Positions 31,973-43,949 of a stretch of DNA of 64,000 nucleotides are shown here, piece after piece. Made by a program: the position numbers and the translations under genes. Each line of letters opens with the position of its first letter. The stretch's first letter is position 1. Under the pieces are notes generated by a model that saw nothing but the letters and a program-made list of their open reading frames with translations, made no database searches and had not been told where the DNA came from. The stretch comes from Drosophila persimilis (taxonomy: Eukaryota > Arthropoda > Insecta > Diptera > Drosophilidae). Where the stretch lies: contig NW_020825294.1 of assembly GCF_003286085.1 (NCBI RefSeq), positions 12,856,501 through 12,920,500 of the forward strand. Direction: 5' to 3'.

Positions 31973-33004
31973 AAAACAGCACTGTTAGAAGCGTTTCGCA
32001 TTTCATTTACATAGCACTCCAGCGTAACATTTTACGCGTTTTGCATTGCATATAAATTAATTATTTGCAGTATTTTGGGCACAAAACCAGCTAACCTTTT
32101 ACGTATCGACGTCCACGCGGTCGTGAAGTTGGGAAAAGAAAGAAAGATGGCTACCTGAACAGAGTTGCCACGCTGTTGATTTTTTTGACGTTCGAACAGG
32201 GCTGCACGACTCTTTTTCATCACTGTCTTAACGATTAGTTTGGCGCACAATTGTTTTGTTTGAAAATGTTCGCAGCCCTGACTCGGTTCTTTGAAATTAT
32301 TTTTTATTATTTGGCAATCGTCATAGGGTCGACCAACAATTTGGAAAGTAAAACTAAGCAACATGCGAATTTAGGTTCTATTTCGTTTATCCTTTTATTA
32401 GGGGAAACATTTTTTACAAATTCAACAGAAAATTAAAATTACTTCGCGTTTTTACGTTTGAGCACTTTGGTACACACATATAATAGTAAATATCATTTAA
32501 TATCGTTATACAATTTTTTATATTTTATCTATCGCATATAAGTGTTATATAGGCATGTTCCTATGTATTAACTTGTCCGTATTGTTCACAAAAACTCTAA
32601 GAATGTGGCGTCACGTTAATAAATGGAATATCAGAGCACAAAACTATAATAGATGTCATGTCATTGTCGTTTGTCAAATACATCGGAGATTAGGTTATAC
32701 ATAAATTTGTATATATAATAAATATTGTAAATAATATGTATATGTTTGCGTATACCAATATAAACAGCACATACTTTGACGTTCAACATAAAAAATACGA
32801 TTTAACTTTAAGTGTTCTTGCCATTATAGTAATTAGTTTAGATTTAGAATAGTAGTTTATACATGTGTCGATTTGTTTGGTAATTATGGTTTGGGTAATA
32901 CATGCATGCATTACGTTTGCCTGTTGGCTTGGACTTTAGAAATCCCACTACATAAGCAGTCTCTCTCATACTCGTACATATGTTTACTACGTAGCCCATG
33001 TCGA
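31973..33004. other. RpL21 leader and intergenic sequence
   Basis: Contains the RpL21 5' UTR intron and TOP-type start region to about 32160, then AT-rich intergenic DNA that includes the 3' UTR of the minus-strand Nudix gene. No further coding region is supported. Confidence 0.55.
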
Positions 33005-35874
33005 TTAGGCTGCCTTCTTGTGTCCGTTCTCCAGAGGCTTAATCGGCAAACTGCCACAGTTGCAGTTGCTCTCGTCGTTGGGCAGCTTTTCCTGCTGCTG
33101 CTGCTGTTGCTTCTGCTGCTTCTGTATCTGCTCTAGGCGCGTCTTATATATGTAAAGGGACTGCAAGGGGACATGCAGGAGCTCCACAATTTGCGTGAAG
33201 TCTACCACTGAAAGAATTCGGAATCAAGTCTACTGTTGTCTATCGATAACAATCTCAGTTGTGTTCTCACCGTCATCAGCCGTAATATGACCGTGCCGTA
33301 TTAAGAAGTCGATCACCACTGGCGCTGAGGTTGTTTTAAAGTCCGGCGTAAACACTCGCTCCACACATTCCTTGGCTGGTAGCAGCTCAAAGGCCTGCAC
33401 CTCGCCATCAGCGTTGTGGGGAACGAAGTCAAGAGGCAGCTCCAAGTCGAACACGTACTCAGTGTTGGGGAAAAGCCCTTGTCGACTTTCAAAGAAGAAA
33501 GAGACACACCCGGCTGACACTAAGTTCTTGACAAGATCACTTGGAATGGATGCCTCCTCAGCGGCTTCTTTAATGGCCGTCTCCTTAATGCCAAAGCCCA
33601 CAGATAGGCCGCCCCCCACCATATTATCCCACTTGCCTGGCCAGGTTTCTTTGGTATTGGAACGCTGCTGCAGCCAAATGCACAAGCCTTGCGTCGGATG
33701 TCTCACATAGCCGTTGATGTCGACGCCATATTTGCGTACTCCAAACAGGGGTGTTGCCGCCCGCTCCATTTTCAGCAAAGCCCTGTGATCGGACTTCACC
33801 TCGAAGTACTCATCCCGCCATCCCTGCAAAGCCGGGAACAATTCCTCGCTGCGCAGGTTACGCAATACTTTCTCCAGCTGCTCTGTGCGCTCATTATAGT
33901 CACGGAATGCCGGGTTCAGCTCCACCAGTCCCTTGGGTGGATGAAATATAATATTTGCATTAGCAAAGGACCTGCAAATGGCATTCGGATAACCACAAAA
34001 GACCTACCTGTTTCGTCTGCTCACAGTCACGTATGCAGAACACTTCAGGATACTTAACGAGCTGCTTCAGAACATCCGATTTGATGAGACCAACTTGTTG
34101 ACCCTCAACCAAAAAAGGACGTATGTCGCCCTTGTGAAAGCCTGTTAGTTGTAAAGATGATCGTTAATTGGATATGTTTATGTATGCCGCTAGAGCTCTT
34201 TCCAAGTCACAGCTCAAGCAGAAAGAAATTATAGCGAAAATTATGAATAGATGTGTGCATACGTATGTATGTACATATGTCTGTGGTACCGTCTACTCAA
34301 GATAGTACTCGTATTATGTAGTACAGAGTATTATTTACCACGGGATTGCTTGCTTCTAGTCTCTTATCCCCGAAACATTCATAAATAGGTACATTAATAG
34401 CAAGTGACTGTACACTACTCACTCTATTTATTAATATGGTGCAGTACACAAAAACCGTAAATCATAGGAACTTGATTCTCTTAATCGGGTGATAAAGATT
34501 TGTTTATTTCTTCTATTGATCTCAAAGTTGTCAAACAGTACAAGTTCATTTAAGTATTTATTGCAAACCTTTCAGCATGCTCATTCCGATTAGATACGGC
34601 CTTTATGGAGAAATGCGATTAGATTCCAGTTTACACCTGTTTTCCTGGATATACTCCCAAGCACATATCGTTCTGCAGATACTGATTTGTATCCAAGCGA
34701 GTCACGTTTGAAGAGTAGACATATAGTTTTGACAATTCAATTCAGCTGTTTAACAAATTGTCAAAGGTCGTTTCCGCGAATTATTTGGACTTACTTTAGA
34801 TTATTCTGAAAAATTCTGAAAAGCACTACATTGAACCTGCTTATCACGAGGAATACTTCCCACAGCGATAGCTGAAGTAAGGGTATTCCTTATTTAAATG
34901 ACGACGACGCGACACATAAATATGATACATGTGTATGTTTACCGTTAACATGTGTCGGGAAGTACTCGAGAGACGGCTCTGGATGTTAAAACTTGGCTGT
35001 GAGAGTGTGCGTTCTCAGAGTTCCCTCTGCCGTTGCTCCCTCCTGTTTATTATACATACACTACACATATAATATTCATATACATGCATATGTCAAAAGC
35101 TTTGATCGGCTCAAGTTGACGCGTAGAAAATCTTATGGCAACAAACAAGGAGAAATATTAGTTGATAGTTGACAATAACACCCAACCGCAGCGGAGCCAA
35201 GGTTCCCAATTATAAGAAACCAATTAGGCTGGCCGCATTATGTACACACATATGCACAGATGTACATACATATGTATGTAGAATGTATATTTAGCTCTTG
35301 TATTCCGCTTGATAAAAATGATCTTGCATAAGAGCTCTGGCTCGATTGGCGTTCTATTGAATTCTGTTAGCTGCAGTTATTACAGTTTACAGTGAATGTA
35401 AGCTGATAGGGAACAGAATATGTAGGTAGTTGTTGAACAATTTGGTGATTATTTTAGAGGTTGCAGGAGCTCCGTTCTGTCGAGCGCACCAAGCAGCAGG
35501 CAGCAGGCTGCGGAATCAGAAACGCACTGGCATACACATACGCACCCACACAGCCAAGTAAACAAACTAATCGATAAACAGCCGTACTAGTACATGTACG
35601 TATGTATATTTACCGTCTCTGAATCAGTTAAAGTTAACACTGGCTGCCGCAGCCCCTCTCTTCCACAAGCACCACCCACACAATCCACAATGGACATACA
35701 TACGCACATATGTATGCACACATCTACACCCCGAAGGCAACGACCAAACCCATTTTCAGGGCCGGGTTTTTTGTGCATTTTGCGGAAACTGCACTTCTTA
35801 CCTGTCAGATAGAAATTGTTAAACTTTTGCGCCAGGATCAGCAGACGAGACAGCTTTACTTCGGTTGAAGACAT
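33005..35874 (-). CDS. Nudix hydrolase of the DUF4743 type
   Basis: 356-residue protein with an N-terminal DUF4743-like region and a C-terminal Nudix domain. The CDS is complement(join(33005..33207, 33271..33931, 34008..34141, 35802..35874)); intron 1 is 1.66 kb. The fold region reads WPGKWDNMVGGGLSVGFG, followed by the helix KETAIKEAAEEASI, which keeps the metal-binding KExxEE glutamates. The glutamate normally at Nudix position 7 is replaced by phenylalanine. The family is related to plant and fungal Nudix enzymes acting on thiamine diphosphate derivatives and other diphosphates; substrate here is unknown. A CAG/AAG-coded glutamine run (KQQKQQQQQQEK) lies near the C-terminus. D. melanogaster CG12567 is the likely counterpart, from memory. 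Confidence 0.9.
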
Positions 35875-36203
35875 TTGTTGTGAGTTCAAGGTAATAGCTA
35901 AATAAATACACTCCAGAAACGCCGGCACCTTTTTCTCCCCTCCTGACTCTCCCGTCCAGAACTCACACAACAAACGATTTCTTTGGTTGAAGCCTTTGAT
36001 TTTATGTTAGTCAGTTGTTGTCTCTTCTAGGCCCTGCAGCATCCGCGTACGCACACACACGCACTCACACACTTTACATATAACTATCTTTATATATTTA
36101 AATTCTGAAATGGGAATTGTTATCTTAAGAACAACAAAACTCGAAGCAACGAACACAGCACAGCCGCCCCAGCAAACAATGAAAACAAAACAGTCATGGG
36201 CTC

Positions 36204-36226
36204 TATCGATATGTGTTATATCGATA
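36204..36226. promoter_or_regulatory. Paired DRE motifs upstream of the Nudix gene
   Basis: Two perfect TATCGATA sites at 36204-36211 and 36219-36226, about 330 bp upstream of the minus-strand Nudix start and in the gap shared with the divergent Tim23 gene. The role is inferred from the motif. Confidence 0.55.
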
Positions 36227-36698
36227 CAGGCGATATTTTTTTTATTAGTATACGATAGTATTGGTTTGTGATATTCCCCGAGTATATAGATGTGTCAGTT
36301 CATACAAAGAAAATGTACCACAGATGTCCCAGCTCTCTGGTCGTATTGCGTATTTCAATGTAAATTTCATATATTTATATATTTTTCATATAAATTCATG
36401 TTTCGTTTTTATTTTAAGTTTCTTTGGCGTAGGAAATAAAATAGAAGCTGTTATTTGTTTGATTTATTTATATGGATGCGTAAACTATTTTACAAAATAA
36501 TAAATATTACAAGAATATAATTGCACATTTATATTCTTAGTTTTATACAGGTTCTAAGTCATATAAAAACTATTTAAACGCCGTCGGTTCTTGAATTCGT
36601 TGGTGCCGTATTTTTAGCTTTATCAACAAAATTTCATTACAACTTTTTAAATATTATGATATGGTTATATGTGCATGGAACTTGGAATTTATAAAATA

Positions 36699-36706
36699 TA
36701 TCGATA
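36699..36706. promoter_or_regulatory. DRE motif upstream of Tim23
   Basis: TATCGATA lies about 235 bp before the Tim23 start codon. The gap 35875-36940 otherwise holds simple AT-rich sequence and no gene. Confidence 0.5.
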
Positions 36707-36940
36707 TTTTCGATGGCGATATTTAATTTGTTCAAATTGTATGTATCGAAAGTGCTCAAAATCAGGCGTGCTCCCCCCCATACGTCACGCTGACCTGACA
36801 AACTAGGAAACTAAGAAAACAGGAGCTCACGGAAATCGTTTGCATCTGTAGTGTGAAGCGATCTTTTATACAATTGACCGGCTGACTGAACATCAAAATT
36901 AGTACCATTCCCTTGGCAAAGCAAGCAAACAAATTCAAAA

Positions 36941-37805
36941 ATGAGTGACGACTTTCTGCGGAAACCATTTTCATTGGCGCCCGCGCCAGCCGGTAAGCAA
37001 AGAACTACGTTACGCAATGTGACTCGTTTGTTACATATGTACTAGCTGTGGATTTACCTGTTGGTTTTTCCTGAATGAAAATACATTAGTTTAATAATTC
37101 TTAATCACACGGTGCAGTTGAAGAAGCAACAAACTCAAACTACACATCTGGTGCAAGCAAATTTAGTAGCGCTCCGGTCTCGCCATACCTCAACTACGAT
37201 TCACGCTTCCTGCAGCAGGCACAGCCCGAGTTCATCTTTCCCGAGGGTGCCAACAAGCAGCGTGGCCGTTTTGAGCTAGCCTTCTCCCAGATTGGCACTT
37301 CGGTTATGATTGGCGGCGGTATTGGAGGTCTAGCGGGAGTATACAATGGTTTTAAGGCCACCAACGCGCTCAATCAGACGGGGAAACTGCGGCGAACTCA
37401 GTGAGTACATTATGCTATTTAATTTGAAGATGCTCTAATACGTGATCTCTCCAATCGCAGGTTAATCAATCACATTATGAAGCAGGGTTCTGGAACGGCA
37501 AACTCTCTGGGGACCCTGGCGGTGCTCTATTCGGCGTGCGGTGTGCTATTGCAATACTCTCGTGGCGAGGATGACCATGTCAACACAGTAATTGCGGGCT
37601 CTGCCACAGGCCTGCTGTATAAATCCACAGGTGAGTGGTTCAACTTCACTTAAATAAAGACAATTAATCGATTCGATGCCTTTTTAAAGCTGGCCTACGG
37701 AGGTGTGCACTTGGCGGTGCAATTGGCCTAGGCATCTCGTCTCTCTATTGCCTATACCTGTTAGCGCAGGAGAGAGGCACTAACTCAAGTCCAAAATTCC
37801 TGTAG
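36941..37805 (+). CDS. Tim23: Tim23, channel subunit of the mitochondrial inner-membrane translocase
   Basis: 206-residue Tim17/22/23-family protein forming the TIM23 presequence import pore. The CDS is join(36941..36992, 37118..37400, 37461..37630, 37690..37805). A soluble N-terminus (MSDDFLRKPFSLAP through YDSRFLQQAQPEF) precedes four hydrophobic segments: SVMIGGGIGGLAGVYNGF, SLGTLAVLYSACGVLL, TVIAGSATGLLYKS and GAIGLGISSLYCLYLL. These carry the glycine-rich repeats of the family. Length matches metazoan Tim23 (about 200-210). It converges on Gpb5 with a 343-bp gap that holds no gene. Confidence 0.95.
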
Positions 37806-38148
37806 ATAACGATGGCTAAGCTTTCCAAGCACGAGCACACAGTAGACGCTTCGATGGGCTTGACCACGTAATATGAAGTTTTGTTTTATATTATAAATAC
37901 ATATATATATATATCTTAGGTTATCAGGACGTATATGATCGTTTCATATTCATCAGGCTTTAGACTATAAGAAAAAAAACGCTTGTAGCTAAGAAACTAC
38001 ACACAGTAGAAGACACTTCACCAAAAATTGTATAAAAGCTTCGGATGTGTGCTTTAAATGCAACGTGCTGTAAAGTATATTTTATTGTAACCAAAGAAGC
38101 CCCCGTACTGCACTACACTGAACCATAAACCAGTTTATGTACATTCGT
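37806..38148. other. Convergent 3' UTRs of Tim23 and Gpb5
   Basis: 343 bp without a gene. AATAAA-like words follow the Tim23 stop (near 37893). The sequence is AT-rich on the left and more mixed toward the Gpb5 stop. Confidence 0.5.
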
Positions 38149-38742
38149 CTAATAGTCAAGGTCCACGGAATCGGCTCCAGTGAGGGTCAAGACTTTGACA
38201 GCCTTGCTGCCCTCGTCTAGCACGTTATTAGCTGGAGCCTCGCAGCTGGTGTCCTGTGTGGAGCATGTATGGCAGTGGCAGTTCACCGCCTCCATGTAGT
38301 GATACTTGCTTATGCCTTCATCGGCTTCGGGGTGACAGTTCTTGAGTATAGCTTCCGCTGGCTGCCGCTGGGCGTGCACGCATACTGGATGAAATGAGCG
38401 TTTGTATGGAAATTTCCAGTCCGATATTTCGCTAGAGTCACAACGCCCCCAACAGGACCAAACGCTCACATAATCCCAGCACTCATGTCCCAGCAAATCG
38501 GATTGGGTCACCTTGTATGTGTATACGCGTCGATGGCAGCCCAACGGAGCTACCGTCGGACCACTGTTGATCGGTTGGAGCTCTACTAACTGCGTGCCGA
38601 CAACATGCAACAGGGGTGTGCCCAAGAACAGCACCAAAATTCTGAAAGAGAGAGTGAAATGTGCTTTAGACAGAGTGTGGGCCCCCTTGCAATAACCGCA
38701 CTAGGTTCTTAGTGTCCCTTACAGAACTGCACAGCCAGCCAT
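38149..38742 (-). CDS. Gpb5: Glycoprotein hormone beta-5 (thyrostimulin beta subunit)
   Basis: Secreted cystine-knot hormone subunit of 170 residues. The CDS is complement(join(38149..38641, 38723..38742)). The signal peptide is split by the intron (MAGCAVL, then ILVLFLGTPLLHVVG). Ten cysteines lie in the mature part, in an order that fits the fold: CHRR, CWDYVSVWSCWGRC, PVCVHAQ, NCHPE and the closing NCHCHTCSTQDTSC. GPB5 pairs with GPA2 to activate a leucine-rich-repeat receptor (LGR1 in flies) linked to water and ion balance. A TATA box sits at 38828-38835 on this strand. The Gpa2 partner gene is 5 kb away. Confidence 0.92.
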
Positions 38743-38827
38743 TTTGCCTTGGTTTCGAGCAACCGTCAGAAAAGTGGACTCTTCGCTGCCGACCGCGTAG
38801 TGGCTGACTGTGGCGCCTTACGCCTTC

Positions 38828-38835
38828 TTTTTATA
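38828..38835 (-). promoter_or_regulatory. TATA box of Gpb5
   Basis: Minus-strand TATAAAAA about 86-93 bp before the Gpb5 start codon, leaving room for a start site near 38800. Spacing and perfect match support a TATA-type promoter, unlike the DRE-type housekeeping neighbours. Confidence 0.6.
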
Positions 38836-39446
38836 TGCCAGCCCAGCCCCGACTACAGCGACTGCGCTGCGGCAAGCTCTTCTATGCGTCCACCCACCCA
38901 ACTCGTCCCAAGTAAGTGTACAAATAAACGCTCTAATGGTTTCGAGCTCAAATTTTGCATATTCAATTCCGCTGATTCGAGCCGTTACCAATTTGAATTC
39001 TAATTTGATGGCAGGGATTCATTTACTACTATTACAATGCAGCGATTTATTAATTTGAAGTCTGCACAATGCCAGCAATTTTGATATATGTACCTTCGGT
39101 AGAATTTTGAAGTATACTAAAATTTTGATTTGCGAAGGGGCTGAAAAATCCCAAACTTGGCGGAATCGTTCCTGGCAGTTTGCTTTTGATTAAACGGGAA
39201 TATCGGCCGAAAGGGTAAACTTTTTAAGTTTTAGAGATATCCAAAAAAAAAAACGGTTCCAACGGACGTGGGCTGCGCTGCATGATTTCTCTATCGGAAA
39301 GTCTGCAGCCCACGCTAACGCATCCTCTAATATGATATGTGTCTTTTTGTCTCGGCCGGGATATAGAGAGATATTCACAGAGATATAGCAGGTTACGGAG
39401 TCAAGGCCGGGGGAAGGTTTCGGTGCGCCTTCTATGGCACCAGCGC
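38836..39446. other. Intergenic, with a 10-bp perfect inverted repeat
   Basis: No gene between the Gpb5 promoter and the klhl10 stop. CGTGGGCTGC at 39267-39276 pairs perfectly with GCAGCCCACG at 39305-39314 (28-nt loop). It could be a hairpin in the klhl10 3' UTR or chance. Confidence 0.4.
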
Positions 39447-42167
39447 CTAGGCGCGACGACGAATTTCATGATGCGAACCATACCGCTGATTACGCAGGTG
39501 CACGCGAAATCGCCGATTATTTTCTTGTCCGCGATCGTCCACCGCCCGATTTTCTTGTCCTGGGGCAGGTTGTGGTTGGGCCTGGGCTTGGGCTTGGGGT
39601 TGAGCTTGGGCACCACCTGGAGCAGCAATGGCCGGCTGCCCATGGGGTAGAGGGGGTACGGGCAAGGGCAAGCCTAGCTGCTGCAGGGCCAGTTGCGGCT
39701 GATCATGACCATTGCCATCTTCGTCATCGTTGGGACTCTCGTAGTCATCGAGGGCCGCGTCGTTGGTTGCCACCAGCGAGTGTGGCGGATTTCCATTGCC
39801 AACTTCGTCTCGGGCCATGGCCGAGGCCATCAGCCGCTGACGGCGCTCCTCCATTAGACGATCCCTCTCCTTGTGTATGTAGTCCCGTTTGTTGGGCAGT
39901 CCAGCCACATTATTGGCCGACAGGGCGGAGCGCACGATGTTCATATCTGTGGCCTCCATCCACTCATCTGTCTCGGCCACATAGCACTCGGTGTGGGATA
40001 TGGTCGAGACGCCGTTGAATCCCCCAATGGCGAATATCATATCGTCTATGATCTCTAGACCGAAGTTGCTGCGCGAGTGATTCATTTCCCTGATAAATTG
40101 CCAGGCCTGGGATTCCGGGTCAAAGCGCTCTCCGGTGGCCAATCGGGCAGTGCCATTGAATCCCCCAATCACATACAACTGGCCCTTGAAGGCGACACAG
40201 CTCACCCCGGATCGACGGTGATTCATGTTCGCTATCCGCGTCCATACATTGGTCGTCGGATCGTAGAACTCGGCGCTGTCCAGGCACTCCTGACCATTGA
40301 ATCCGCCAGTGGCATAGATACGCCCCTTCAGGGTACAGGCACTGGCATCAGACCGTTGCATGTTCATGGGTGGAATGATGGACCACTGATTTGTCTTGGG
40401 GTTGAAGCGCTCTACAGTGTTTAATCGATTGTGTCCGTCGTAGCCCCCGATCGCATAGATCTGACCATTCAGCTCGGCCACGCTGACGTAGCAGCGGCGG
40501 CAGTGCATTGGGGCGATTTCGCTCCACTTCTTCTTCACGGCATCGAAGACCCGGCATGTGTTGAAATACTCAACTCCGTCGTAGCCCCCAATGGAGTAGA
40601 TCTTGAAACCGATCACGGCGGTTCCGTGGTATGCGCGGGGTCCTGCCGGGTCTTCGGCATTGATGTTCACCCAGCGGTCAGCGCGCGTGTCGTAGGTCTC
40701 GATGCATCCCTTTGAAGTGCCACCACTCCAGCCGCCAATCGCAAAGATCACCTCGTGCGGCAGGCGCGGCATGGCCAGCGGCGGCGTGGTGAGCTTTGGT
40801 TGGAAGGGCATATTAAAGGGGACGTATAAGTAGTTGCTGCAGACAAGAGAGAGAGCATTAACCATTAACATTACCTCATCGGCCTGTGGGTTTAGAAAGT
40901 CCAGATCATACATGAATTTAAAGGTGTCCACTATCAGGGGCTTGGCTTCATCGCACTGCAGGACATACGGGTGCTCCTTGACCTCCTCCATGAAGCACTG
41001 CAGATTGCGATGGGTTTCGATTAGAATGGCATCCCGATTTGGATTTGGAGTTTCGGACTGGTGTACGCACCTTTGGGGTCATTAGACCCAAACGTACGCC
41101 TGTCATCAAGTGGGCAACGTGCTTTTTACGGTTCTCGGGATCCCGATCTATCCACTTGACACACATCTTCCACACGTAGTCCTCCTCCCGCGTGTTTAGG
41201 TCATCGTCGCTAATTATGGCGTAAAAGTCCGTCACGTTCATGTCCAGTATGTCCGTATTACGAGCAGCAACCTCCGTGAAGTACCGAAGTGTGTAATTGC
41301 GCGCCTTCACATGCAAGTCGTCCAGGAACCGAAAGCTGTCACCAATTAAATATGTAAAATCCAATCAAATCAAATCAAATAAAAAAAAATCAATTAAAAT
41401 TGGCTTTGGCTGATGGGAGCCAATTATGAGGGGATTAGTGCACTCCTCTGCAAGCGGCGCAGTGCCTTCCCTTCCCCAACTCACCGGGCAAATCCCATGA
41501 TGCTGACACAGTTCTCCGGTGTAAGGGTGCGGCTGAGGTACTCCTTGCACTGCTGGACCAGCCCCACCATGCCCACGTAATCCGCACATATTAGAAGCTC
41601 GTGCACGTTGTCGTCGCAGATGTTGGTCTTGCGAAGGTAGGCGTACTGTATGACACAGTTCATGATGGATGCTCTGACGCCTGGTATGTTGACGACGTGG
41701 ATTTGTTCGCTGGCGCCCCCCTCGGCACCAAATCCTCGACTTACGGCATTAAAGCCCGTAAACTGTGCGCTAGTTTCCGTAGAGAAGCGGAGATTTGGTA
41801 TGGGCTTGGGGGCTTTGTCGGACTTGACTGCACTTGACTGGACTCACCGAAAGTAGGAGCTGCACGAGCACATGATGGCACGATGAACATTGAAGGCATG
41901 CTCCCCCACTGAGATCTCGGCATCACACAAAAGATTAGCCTCGCGAAGTTCATTGAGGGTATTAAGCGCCTGATCGCTTACAGTGGGGGCTAAGAATTTG
42001 CTAGAGGAACTCTGGGTGGACCCGAGCCCGAGACCACCATTGGACAACTCATCTCCTTGATGGTTGTCCTCGATGTCCACCTCCACGGCTTCAAGCGGTA
42101 GATCTGGTCCCAGTGGAACGCCCTCATTCACACCGTGAAAATGGTTGCCGTTTTGGTTACGATGCAT
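39447..42167 (-). CDS. klhl10: Kelch-like 10, BTB-kelch Cullin-3 adaptor
   Basis: 779-residue BTB-BACK-kelch protein, closest to KLHL10. In D. melanogaster it is testis-specific and recruits Cullin-3 to promote caspase activation during spermatid individualisation. The CDS is complement(join(39447..40793, 40875..40997, 41071..41335, 41485..41769, 41848..42167)). The BTB domain starts near residue 78 (LREANLLCDAEISVGEHAF), then BACK, then six kelch repeats with conserved GG pairs (FAIGGWSGG, YSIGGYDG, YAIGGYDG, YATGGFNG, YVIGGFNG, FAIGGFNG). The C-terminus is Pro/Gln/Ala-rich. The last intron (40794-40874, 81 bp) is in frame and stop-free, so retention would add 27 residues. It lies between the two thyrostimulin subunit genes. 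Confidence 0.94.
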
Positions 42168-43492
42168 TTGGCAGTGTCTCGATTAAAGGTATCTGCTTGC
42201 AGCAGAGCACGGAAGGAAATGTATTGGTATTAATTGGGCAAAACTGTGTGGGTGTAGAAATACGGCTCAATAAATATTTAACGACAACAAAGCTGTTCTC
42301 GCCACTAACGAAATGAGACTACAGAGGCCAACTGAACTGAAACTGAGCACATACTGAGTTCCTTGTGTATTCCTCGTACTGTGGGCCCAGCACAAACACC
42401 TATTCGATTATGACAGCTATTTTTGTTTAATGGAAATTGTAATGTCCCACTTGATCTGTATTTATTATTAAGGATAGCCTTTTATTATTATTATTAAAAG
42501 GTGTTGTACTTCGACCATATATTGACCTTTTTTGTTCATCGGCCCAAGATGATGACATGATTTTAATAGCACAACCCTTAATAGGATCGTCGACTATCAT
42601 ACTAAAGATTTTTTTTTAGCAATTTCGCCATCTAAAATATGTATGGTATCAAAATAATTTGTCAGATCTTCAGATACGAGGGCTGTCTTTTATGTGTATA
42701 ACTTTTTAATCTACATAAGACCAACCTCTAAATAAGGAATTGTAGTTTACTACGAAAATCCGATCGCTCTCAGATCGCCTCAAAATATCGAATCCCTTCG
42801 ATGTGTCATCTGCCTTGCAGACATGTCCTGTTAAAAAAAAAAAAAACAAAACCTAGTAAACTATAAACAAAACTATTCCGTATTCTGAAACCATCAATGT
42901 ACACATTGAGAATATCTGTCCGACAATTCTTCATCACCAATTCAATATAATTCCTTCGACGATAAAATGTCCGATTTAGCCATGTTTTACTATTCAACGA
43001 TTTAATCCTACTACTGCAAGTACCATAGTAAAAAACAAAATGCTGTTCCCAGTGATAAATGCGAATACACAGAAATCCCAAATCTGGAAATGGAAAACCA
43101 CACACGAGGGTAAGCAGGTCAATTTTCTCATAAAAATTTCTCGATATCAATAATGAATCAATAAGTCTTTAATTTTCTAAATTGATACAGTTTAAAGAAG
43201 GCTTTTAAAAGGGATGAGGGAAGATGATGGCTGACAGTTGACATTGGTTGTTAGGGCTATTTCCAGTTCCTTTTCAATAAAATATGCATGTTTATTTATA
43301 GATCTTCTTTATTTACGCCTTGAGCATAGTTTAATATTCCAGAAGCAAATCATTCCCTACCATCCCACACGGCCATTCAATTTTATTCAATTGCCGCGAT
43401 GGTCAACTCTTGGGCAGCTCTGCGCAGGCGTCAAAGTTCCTTCAGCGCGGATAAAAACAAGGCGGATATCTGGTAGAGCCACAGTTCCCAAG
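42168..43492. other. Intergenic between klhl10 and Gpa2
   Basis: No supported gene. AT-rich, with a poly-A-like run near 42833-42848. A TATA-like GATAAAAA at 43450-43457 lies 36 bp before the Gpa2 start codon and probably serves it. Confidence 0.5.
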
Positions 43493-43949
43493 ATGAGGTC
43501 GGCCCAGTGGTTTGTACTTCTCTGTTGCTCTTTCTGGTTCCTGGGCGGCGAATGCAGTTTGGCGGGCAAGGATGCCTGGCTGCGCCCCGGCTGCCACAAA
43601 GTGGGCAACACGCGCAAGATTTCTATCCCTGATTGTGTGGAGTTCACCATAACGACCAATGCCTGTCGGGGATTTTGTGAATCATATTCTGTGCCGTCGA
43701 TTCCTTGGGCAGGGGCCTCGCTTACTGGACTGTTCAAGCCACCGAAGCCGGTGGTAAGTGTCGGCCAATGTTGCAACATGATGAAATCCGAGGAGGTGGG
43801 TCGACTCTTCAATTTTTTCTGCTTCCCCAATCTCTAGATCCTGTTGTTCCTTCCAGATACAACGTCGCGTACTGTGCATTGAGGGCATTCGAAATGTCAC
43901 CTTTAAAAGTGCCGTGTCTTGCAGCTGTTATCATTGCAAAAAGGACTAG
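43493..43949 (+). CDS. Gpa2: Glycoprotein hormone alpha-2 (thyrostimulin alpha subunit)
   Basis: Secreted cystine-knot hormone subunit of 131 residues. The CDS is join(43493..43795, 43857..43949). The signal peptide (WFVLLCCSFWFLGGECS) is followed by the knot: GCHKVGNTRKISIPDC, TTNACRGFCESYSVPS, VGQCCNMM, RRVLCIEG and the closing SCSCYHCKKD. An N-glycosylation site (NVT) lies in exon 2. The cysteine pattern and length match GPA2. Gpb5 sits 5 kb to the left on the opposite strand, with klhl10 between; close linkage of the two genes is known in other animals. An internal GTAAGT at 43754 is not used, since skipping it keeps the conserved cysteines. Confidence 0.92.

Noticed and set aside
36121..36560. 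Short plus-strand frame of 79 codons between the Nudix gene and Tim23
   Set aside because: AT-driven open stretch without homology; it lies across promoter motifs.
39434..40018. Long plus-strand frames opposite klhl10
   Set aside because: They overlap a clear kelch coding region with conserved repeats on the minus strand.
43750..43800. Alternative donor GTAAGT at 43754 in Gpa2
   Set aside because: Using it would drop the conserved CC pair and the following knot cysteines; the donor at 43796 keeps the pattern.
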